Shown piece by piece: positions 55,825-64,000 of a DNA stretch of 64,000 nucleotides. Positions within the stretch are counted from its first letter, which is position 1. Each line of letters starts with the position of its first letter. Both the position numbers and the translations under genes were made by a program. The notes beneath the pieces were generated by a model. It was not told where the DNA came from. It saw only the letters and a program-made list of their open reading frames with translations, and did no database searches. Source of the stretch: Macrostomum hystrix (taxonomy: Eukaryota > Platyhelminthes > Macrostomidae); contig CATNEN010000038.1 of assembly GCA_950097015.1 (NCBI GenBank), positions 5,129,001 to 5,193,000 on the forward strand, written 5' to 3'.

Positions 55825-56658
55825 GACAAAATAAACCTTTTCAAATCATGTCATTTCGATGGCCCTGAAAGCCTTGTCTAATATAACGCCGGGTATTATC
55901 AGGTCAAGGGCTTTTAAACAGTCCGATAATTTTAAATTTATCATTTCAAAAGTGCATGCAATAGGCATGCAATATGCATGCAATAGGCATTCGCAAATGA
56001 AAGTTGAGGAACTAAAAGTTGAAAGCGCCTAAGTGTGCATCATAATTGATGACTGCAACAGCGAAAAGAGTATCTGACGCTCAAGGACAGTATTTTGGTT
56101 TGTGGTAGCGAGATGCTCTTTGATGGGACCACACTGAAAGGCATGGCTAAGGCAGGTAGGATATACAATTGACACACAATGGGTCTGCACCTGAGGCAAC
56201 ACTGGCATTGAAGCCAATTATGCGTGAACTGGCCCAAGTGGGCCAGCACGGCACTGTAGGTGTGTAGACTGCGGTTATCGCTCTCATTGGCACTCAGTGA
56301 AAAGTGTGCAGTTTAAAGTAGGCCACGTTATTGAATGAAGCAGCCAGTAAATAAGCGCAGACGTGCCATTGTGGCGCTGGATAAAAAGTTGAAGGGCCTT
56401 TGGGCAGGCAGTGGTGGGCAGTGCGTAGACAAAAGCTGATTGGCATTGTCCACCTAATCAGTCCTGAGTATACGGTCCTGGCCTCGAGCAATAGTCACCC
56501 GTAGGCAACGCTTTGAGAGCTCAAATATGCTTGGATTGCCGTAACTCTCCTGCATGGTGTTCCTTTGTCTTTGAAGTTTGGCTCGCGTGTTCTTCAACTA
56601 TGAATGAAGCCATGCTGTTTGGTTACAACAGGTGAACGAGCTGCGTTATGAAATTCAT

Positions 56659-57345
56659 TTACCAAGGCCACCTAAGAGGCCTTGGTAATGGGAATGGGCA
56701 GAGGTGATGAGTGAATCTACAATTATATAAGCTGAAACATGGACTAAGAGATCTGGCAGGGAGCGCTGAGTGCAGTGTCCCAGAAAGCAGGCAGCTATAC
56801 TTCTGAATCCCTTCCAGCAGCAGCTGTTTCAGATTAGCGGAGTGCAGTTTTTGAGTACACTTAAGCAAAGTTTTTCTATGCTCACATAGGCCCGGTGGCA
56901 CTGATTGATGGTGCCTGTCGGAAGTTATCGTGTAGGTTTGGCTGCGATGCCAAGGAGACGGATAATGCCAGAGCGCTGAGTAGCTCAGATCAAACAGGGA
57001 AAAAGCCGATAGCTGCAGGCAACACGCAGTCATTGAGCTCCCGGCAGAGGAAGCCAGAGTGAAAGGTGCCACTGAGCAATGCGTATGTGAATAGTTGGGC
57101 ATTAAAAAGCAGAAAATTGTTTTCAGCCTGCCAAGCAGATCTGTCAGTGAGATAATAGACGTGTAAAGAGAAGAAAATTTATAAAATGGCGACTGACATG
57201 TGTTCCGTCCGCAGGGTGTCCAGCGCCTTGACATGTCATCATTGACATGATTGGGAGGCCAGTATAGCTTGTCAATGGGGTCACAGAGCAACCAGCGACG
57301 GCCCATTTGAGTTGTTACGCAACCGCTTGAAGCTGATAACAAATG
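56659..57345 (-). other. Long open frame without recognisable domain
   Basis: Open for about 230 codons after the first ATG on the minus strand, in non-repetitive DNA (Ser/His/Leu/Cys-rich). Length alone is mildly unusual for this window. The composition does not look like a conserved protein, and the codon pattern is unconvincing. Confidence 0.2.
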
Positions 57346-58261
57346 GTCCATTGCTTTTAGTAGCACAAAAATATATTGATTGAGATTTGGAAACACATTT
57401 TAGAGACTTTTTAAAGAAGATTTTACTTACTACTATCTAAAGAAATCAGTATAAAAATGCGAACGTTTGAAAAGAATTGAGCATATGACACACACCACGA
57501 AAAACTAACTTAAAAAATCTATCCACTATTGTTTCAGGTCTCCAAATCGTTGCGTAATTTAGATAATCCTAAATCTCTGCGGTATTGACTCCCAATAATC
57601 ATGAGATCAAATTATAAAATGTGTATGCAGAAAAATCTCCAACCGTGATTTCAGTTTTTCAATAAAGCCCTGGTACGCAGCCAAATGCTTTTGGCGAGGG
57701 ATAAACTGATCACGATTGATAAGCGGGGAATCGACGGCACAGCTGAGGTGGAAATGCGACCTGCCGTTTTGAGGCATTCCTTGGCTTCTCTGCCCCGCTG
57801 CCTCGCTTGGCTACAAAAGACTAACAGAAAAAATGAGACAGAAAGGAACACGGGATCATAAAGGGGAAGACGACACCGCCCCAGTGTGTGTTGCGTGCTG
57901 AGCTTTGAGTCCATTGTGTTACGTAATCGATTAACAATGAAACCGCTTTCGCGACCGGATCCGTGCCGCAAGCAATTCGCTGTGTGGGCTGGGCGATGTG
58001 AAAAAAAAGCAATTTTCCTGAAGACTCTTGTAGCGGCTCACACTGCAAATGAAAGTATTGCCGACATCTGAATAATACCCGATTTTGTCAAAACATGCCA
58101 GAAGTTAGACAAATCGCCATTGCGTCGACAAGCCATTCCAAGCAGTCATTAATTTTCTTGATTTGCTTCTGCGATTTCAAGGTGTTCTCTTAGACATTTA
58201 CAAGTGAAGGAAATTATGCCCCACCCCTTTAGAAGTTCTATAACCCAAACAAGTCTTAGCG

Positions 58262-59215
58262 AAATTCCATCCATCCATTCATCCAACCACCCATCCATCC
58301 GTCCACCTATCCATCCATCCATCCTTCCATCCATCCATCAATCCATCAATCCATCCATCCATCAATCCATCCATCCATCAATCCATCCATCAATCCATCA
58401 ATCCATCCATCCATCCATCAATCCATCCATCCATCCATCCATCAATCTATACATCAATCCATCAATCCATCCATCCATTCATCCATCCATCCATCCATCC
58501 ATCCATCAATCCATCCATCCATCAATCCATCCATCAATCCATCCATCCATCCATCCATCAATCCATCCATCCATCAATCCATCCATCAATCCATCAATCC
58601 ATCCATCCATCCATCAATCGATCCATCCATCCATCCATCAATCTATACATTAATCCATCAATCCATCCATCCATCAATCCATCAATCCATCCATCCATCC
58701 ATAAATCCATCCATCAATCGATCCTTCAATCCATCCATCAATCCATCAATCCATCCATCAATCCATCCATCCATCAATCCATCCATCAATCCATCCATCC
58801 ATCCATTAATCCATCTATCCATCCATCAATCAATCCATCCATCCATCCATAAATCCGTCAATCCATCCATCCATCCATCAATCCATCCATCCATCAATCC
58901 ATCCATCCATCAATCCATCAATCCATCCATCAATCCATCCATCCATCCATCCATCAATCAATCCATCAATCCATCTATCAATCCATCAATCCATTCATCC
59001 ATCAATCCATCCATCAATCCATCAATCCATCCATCAATCCATCCATCCATCCATCCATCAATCAATCCATCAATCCATCTATCAATCCATCAATCCATTC
59101 ATCCATCAATCCATCCATCAATCCATCCATCAATCCATCCATCCACCAATCTATGTATCAATATATCAATCCATCCATCAATTCATCCATCCACAAATCC
59201 ATCTATTCATCCAAT
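58262..59215. repeat. Compound tetranucleotide array (CCAT / CAAT)n, about 950 bp
   Basis: Mixed ATCC and ATCA tetramers forming higher-order patterns. A block containing CATTCATCCATCAATCC recurs around 58990 and 59095. The open frame (HPSIHPSI) is a compositional effect. Confidence 0.95.
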
Positions 59216-59944
59216 TGTCCACTTACCTATTAATTAGTCCATCAATACCATCTTATAAGCACTATAAAAGCATTATGAAAAATGTGAGCAAAATCACCTG
59301 GAAGTCACATCGCAGTCTCCCCAATGGACCTTGTCAATCGGCATGAGCAAATATCTTACAGCTTTCCTGCAAGCAAGTATGCAAGGCAGGCAGTAAGACA
59401 TCAGACAACCAGGGTCCAGAATTTGCACTGGCAAAGTGTTGTTGAAAGTATAAGATACACAGATTTCCTCTCCTTACTGGCAAAATATCTGCAAACACTA
59501 TCCGCAGCCAACTATAACAAACTGTTTGGACATGCCCTCTAGCCATGGGGACAAGGACTTGGGCATGGCAGCCACCCACCCAACCTGCCCCTAAAACTGA
59601 AATTGAAAAAACTTGCGCACCTACAAGAATCTATGTTTCCACACCGGATTTTTTACTTCGCTTTTCCAGATAAGGATGAAATCTCGCATCTCGCAAAATC
59701 CTCAATTGTTTTCGCCACTGATGTATGGGTTCCAACCTGTCTGTCAACTCTGCACAGCTAGTTTCTTCAGCGCATTCCCTCACCGACCCACTTGACAGAC
59801 ACATGTCGCTTAGATCTTTCTGCCGATTCTAGATTCTAGACTTTGTAATTATTGCGATCTGTGGTGATCTCATAGGCATCAACATTTTTCTAAAAAACTT
59901 TTGTAAATCCATATCACTTCTGCATAAATAGTAATAGTATAATA
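59216..59944. other. Intergenic, no gene assigned
   Basis: A 72-codon plus frame (59324-59542, [20 protein letters not shown]..) is the only candidate; it has no recognised domain. Confidence 0.3.
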
Positions 59945-59949
59945 ACAAT

Positions 59950-60219
59950 GATAATAATAATAATTGCAGAAGAGCAGCGGTCAGAGGCACATAATTTCGT
60001 GGCGCTAGACCCGCAGCTAGCAATTCTGCCCATTTCGCTGACTCCAGAGTTCACGCGCACGCAGATACCGTACGCAGGCACACGCTCACACAGGTGTGTA
60101 CATCTGTCCTGATTCTCTCTCTCATCATCAGGCAGTGTACAATGTGGCTTCGCCGCGGAATCGAGCTCAGGGACCTTGGTGCGAGAGGCTAACGCATTAA
60201 CCGCACTGCCACCGATTCC
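59950..60219 (-). repeat. SINE family 1 copy with internal deletion
   Basis: Tail (AATAATAATAATTGCAG), 3' body and tRNA-like head are present. The segment around the GGGCGCAGCCGCGG motif is deleted, so the body jumps from GCAGTGTAC to AATGTGGC. Confidence 0.85.
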
Positions 60220-61141
60220 ATGACTTCTACTTTAAATTGGACATAATTTTAAAATGATGTTGAAAAAATAATATATTGTAGTGCACTTCATTCTTTAACT
60301 TTATCATCAATATAACCTAAGCATGAACACTAGAAGTGGTTTTCATCTTTTTTATTTGCAAACAAGCAATATTGTCTAGCAATAGTTTATTCTCTTTTTA
60401 CTCCCGCTTTTCGAGTGTGTCGTCATGGTTTCTGCTTTCGGGGCAAATAGAGTCCAGAATCTGTGCCCAGAAACATGTGAAACTGCGTGATCCATAAAAA
60501 ATGCATGGAGTGCTGCAGCTTAGCGCTGGTCCTAGCTAAACCACAGCAGTCAGACAGCAGACAGCTGCTGCTGCTGCAACAGTCATCATAAATTTCAATT
60601 TTTTATCAGCACTGTTAACTTGCAATACTGCCGTTTCCGATAACGCTGTGAGCAGAAAGTTTTTTGCGCAGTCAAGCTTTACTGTTTCTGCTGTTGTTGA
60701 GTCTTTTTCACCGGTTGCAAATTTTACTAAATTATAGATCTCCATTTTCATTTAGCAGTATTTTCGAAAAATAATCTCATATCGGAAAAACACATCAGAT
60801 GTCCAATAATATGAACCCATGCAGCCGAGTATCGTTTAATAGACTATTTGCTTAGTAGGTCACTACTAAACAACACGTGTGCATTAAGTCCATAGGTCGA
60901 TATTTATTGCGCATTTTATAAGCGTCAGCGGCCACAATTCAGTTCAAGAGTTACACTTCATCTGGTTTTAATCTTTCGCTAAAAGACTGCGCTAGGGAAA
61001 AAACATAAACTGTGTGGAACATAAACTGACGTGCTCCTGAAAATTGGGCCATTGTGAAAACTTGCATTAGTGGCTGAATTAGGTGCCGAGTTTAGTTTTG
61101 CACAGAGATTTGTTTTCAGTTCACTCTTGCGAAGAGAACGC
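60220..61141. other. Intergenic, no gene supported
   Basis: No coding stretch or repeat family recognised. Confidence 0.4.
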
Positions 61142-61640
61142 CCATGTTTGCGAAGTCTTGTAAGCTCACACTTATGAGGTCCTGTACGCTCGTACATATG
61201 AGGTTATGTACGCTGATACTTATTAGGTCCAGTACGCTCGTACTTATGAGGTCCTGTACACTCACACTTATGAGGTCCTGTACGCTCGTTCTTATGAGGT
61301 TAGGTACGCTCGTACTTATTAGGTCCAGTACGCTCGTACTTATGAGGTCCTGTACACTCACACTTATGAGGTCCTGTACGCTCGTACATATGAGGTTATG
61401 TACGCTCGTACTTATTAGGTCCAGTACGCTCGTACTTATTAGGTCCAGTACGCTCGTTCTTATGAGGTTAGGTACGCTCGTACTTATTAGGTCCAGTACG
61501 CTCGTTCTTATGAGGTTAGGTACGCTCGTACTTATTAGGTCCAGTACGCTCGTACTTATTAGGTCCAGTACGCTCGTTCTTATGAGATTAGGTACGCTCG
61601 TACTTATTTAGGTCCTCTTCGCTCGTACTTTTTAGACTCT
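61142..61640. repeat. Minisatellite, 24-bp unit (GTACGCTCGTACTTATTAGG + TCCA)
   Basis: About 20 copies with variants (TATGAGGTCCTG, TATGAGGTTAGG, TACACTCACACT) arranged in recurring blocks. The 24-bp period gives an open frame (RSSTLVLI repeats) that is a by-product. Confidence 0.93.
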
Positions 61641-63315
61641 TAAAATGAAATTGTTTTGTTTAGGCTCATAAATTTATTTTTGAAGCCGTGTATTTGTGTG
61701 AGATCTTGTAATTATAAGGCCTTGCTCTTGAGAAGTGTTTAGAATTTAAAGTGTATTGTTTGACTCTGACGACATTTTCTTAAATGTTTTCAAATCTGAT
61801 CATGTACTCGTATAAGAGTATACGGAAAGGCTCCTGGCTTAGATTTAATGCGATTTATGTTCGATGAAGTACGCAAGTTTTTTTAAGCGAGAAAGTAGAA
61901 CTCGATAAAATTCCGTCTGTTATATGACTACAATGGTATGAATTTTTGTTAAACTAAAAAATGTGATAAAATTCGTCAATCTGGGGCTTAAAAATCTCTC
62001 CAAACACAAGTTTATCGCCTTACTAGCACGGGAAACGACGCTATTTGATAAGGCAACAGCTTGTTCAGGAATTTTACAGTTTATTTAACGGCTTACAATC
62101 GCCTGGACTATTTCAGCATTCGTGCTAGCTCCAACCCCAATTTGAAGCTTCTCTATACCTCCCGGCCGTCCCCATGTTATCCGGGTCCTTCTCCCAATCC
62201 AGTTTTCCCCTCGAGTGAGCTTCTCTATGCTTTCTAACGGCGCCAGGGCGATGTTGGGATTCAGTGCATGGCTGCATATTGGGGGAGGTAGTTGCCGAGG
62301 GCAGCAGCTGCCAATTGTTGGAGCCTCGAGAGGGCGGCGTCATATAAGTCTGCGATTCGGTTTCTGTTTGTTGCCTGAGGCACACCTTCCCACTTCACAT
62401 GCACGCTCACACACACTTACGCATATTTTTCCTATACTACCTTGAAGGCTGACGCCGCTAAAAATCAGAAATGGAATTCGCGTCAACCCCACCGACAGGG
62501 GGAAGCCCGCATTAATAACGGGTCACCGAACCGGCCCACCACACACCGCCCTCTCGCCTTCAGGCACTCGCGTCAGCCAATCTGGCTAAATCCAAGCAGA
62601 CTTTCAAGACTATCTGTCCGACTGAATACCGTCTAACATCTGGTGATAAGATATAGCAGCGGTCAAAGCTTTTATCACCTTTGCGAACAAAATCATTATG
62701 GAATGGCATAGGAATACTAAAATGAAAATATCTTGTCGAAACGGAGGCAATCATTACTAAATTACAAGGACGCAAGACTCTCATTTATTCTTGATAAACA
62801 ATTTACTTGAATACTGAATTTAAGGAAACGTACATTGCAAGGATACAGTGTCACTTATTGGTAGTTTTTTATAATCAAATTCATCCATTTTGAGCCATTT
62901 TTGACAACGGTATCAGATGTATCGATTAACAATAGAAAGACACATGCGAGCCTATTTTAGGAGATACAGAAAATGTGAGTATTTGAAATGCCCTCATGGT
63001 CGCTCCACTGTTTAAGACTGTCAGTTGGCTTAAAAGAAAATTTTAGCGCAAAGGCAGATCAATGACTTATTATTTGTTGTTAAGTAGTCTCCTAAATGAT
63101 GTAAGAAAATGTACGGATGAGCAAGGATTCAAATGAGTCCTAAATGCAGCATCTTTAGATAATTGCCAGTTTGAAGATATCCGAAACTTACTGATATGAT
63201 AATTGCTGATATTACCATGTATCAAATTTATCTTTTAAAGAAATGAAACATAACTTCGTGTACTCAAGAGTCTAAAAAATATGGTTAGTATACAATACCC
63301 CATCCCCATTCTCTC
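61641..63315. other. Intergenic, no gene supported
   Basis: Short overlapping frames at 62125-62640 reflect a G+C-richer patch. No domain or splice pair is recognised. Confidence 0.35.
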
Positions 63316-63319
63316 AGGA

Positions 63320-63469
63320 TCAGGAGTATTTCTTTGCTTTTACTTGATCTAACTGCTCTAGAATGAGCTTTCCATCGGCCCAGAAACCCTTTCGCTCCAT
63401 CATGAATCCCTGCTCAGCACCACCCTTTAAGCATCGGCAGAGAGCAGTGCTGTCGCTTCTATACAGCTG
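63320..63469 (-). CDS. Possible terminal exon of an unrecognised gene
   Basis: On the minus strand an acceptor (TTGCCCGCAG|CTG) opens about 49 codons to a TGA at 63320. It reads like real protein: LYRSDSTALCRCLKGGAEQG, then ERKGFWADGKLILEQLDQVK. The frame is also open further upstream. No family recognised. Confidence 0.3.
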   Translation of the reverse strand, partial: QLYRSDSTALCRCLKGGAEQGFMMERKGFWADGKLILEQLDQVKAKKYS

Positions 63470-63570
63470 CGGGCAATAATTTCCGCGATCAACATCCGAC
63501 AAAAATCCCCCAAAAGATTATGAGCACGACTAAGTCGCATTATTCCGCTGAGTCCGAGCCGGGCTTGGCG

Positions 63571-63813
63571 TCAGAGCTCAGAGGCTTGTATGCGGACGGC
63601 CTTCTTCTGGTCAATTTGATTCAAAGCTTGCTTGGTCAGAAATGAGCTTTCTGGGGCCCTTTGATGGTTGCGTAATAGCGATCCAGGGAGGATATGAATT
63701 GCACGAAGCTCTGCAAGATCCCGCGGCAAGTTCGTGGCGTCGCGAGCTTTAATCCGAGCACCAGAGATTTTCGGACAAGACCTAGCCGGGCTAATTCGTG
63801 CGAAAAATTTCAT
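63571..63813 (-). CDS. Small open frame, 80 residues, unrecognised
   Basis: An ATG at 63811-63813 opens 80 codons, basic and possibly mitochondrial-targeted (MKFFARISPARSCPKISGAR), then DLAELRAIHILPGSLLRNHQ. It could be the 5' exon of the gene ending at 63320, about 100 bp away, but I could not fix splice sites. Confidence 0.3.
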   Translation of the reverse strand: MKFFARISPARSCPKISGARIKARDATNLPRDLAELRAIHILPGSLLRNHQRAPESSFLTKQALNQIDQKKAVRIQASEL

Positions 63814-63947
63814 TTTTTGCGGTCAAGCTTTTCGGGATCACTCTCACGTTCAACGCATGGCGGCGTGCCGGAATTGCTAGCTGGGTTTTAGGTGCTGTCT
63901 GGAGTCCATGCGCAATTCAAAACTGTTTAAGTAAAATAAATGCGCTT

Positions 63948-64000
63948 GTACGAGATAATAATAATTAATAATAATTGATTACGCCTGCCCCAATTGGGTC
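63948..64000 (-). repeat. 3' end of a SINE family 2 copy, cut by the window edge
   Basis: The AT-rich tail (TAATAATAATTAATAATAAT) precedes GCCTGCCCCAATTGGG, which is the reverse complement of the family's terminal CCCAATTGGGGCAGGTG. The body lies beyond 64000. Confidence 0.75.

Noticed and set aside
58204-58653. 149-codon His/Pro/Ser/Ile protein
   Set aside because: A translation of the CCAT/CAAT tetranucleotide array.

Overview
The window is nuclear DNA of an animal. Genes are split by GT-AG introns, and the families are metazoan: a protocadherin, a TNFAIP8/TIPE protein, gankyrin (PSMD10), secreted C-type lectin/PAN proteins and a type II Golgi glycosyltransferase. Non-LTR retrotransposon remnants, two tRNA-derived SINE families and many tandem arrays fill the space between. 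The overall look fits a repeat-rich spiralian such as a free-living flatworm (for example Macrostomum). That is an inference from genome style, not a proven assignment.

Layout. 1-453: first coding exon of an unrecognised minus-strand gene running off the left edge. 951-2090: a 20/22-bp minisatellite. 2175-3393: two-exon PSMD10 (minus), with a 16-bp satellite in its intron. 3400-11100: AT-rich, gene-poor, with a 450-bp inverted-repeat element (MITE-like) at 6675-7124. 11182-16290: two tandem minus-strand CTLD-PAN lectin genes, the second broken by a frameshift, separated by a 16-bp satellite array. 17631-20151 (perhaps to 21596): 3' exons of a multi-exon minus-strand gene coding a long Gln/Met tract. 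22045-27585: a plus-strand glycosyltransferase with DXD motif, its introns loaded with SINE pieces. 27982-31273: a 3.3-kb 16-bp satellite. 31943-32476: a small intronless orphan, possibly MATH-like. 35027-35640: a 24-bp minisatellite just 5' of the TNFAIP8-like gene at 35767-36366. 37980-40215: two decayed non-LTR retrotransposons inserted in an older degenerate repeat. 42502-47809: a four-exon protocadherin (minus) of about 1171 residues. 48000-64000: mostly microsatellites, satellites and SINEs, with a few coding-like stretches and the end of another SINE at the right edge.

The genes do not form a pathway; this is ordinary animal gene spacing. The most distinctive material is repetitive: a satellite whose minus strand reads as roughly 200 consensus 5' splice sites, a MITE-like element whose arms carry p53-type half-sites, and two SINE families that can be largely reconstructed from copies inside the window.
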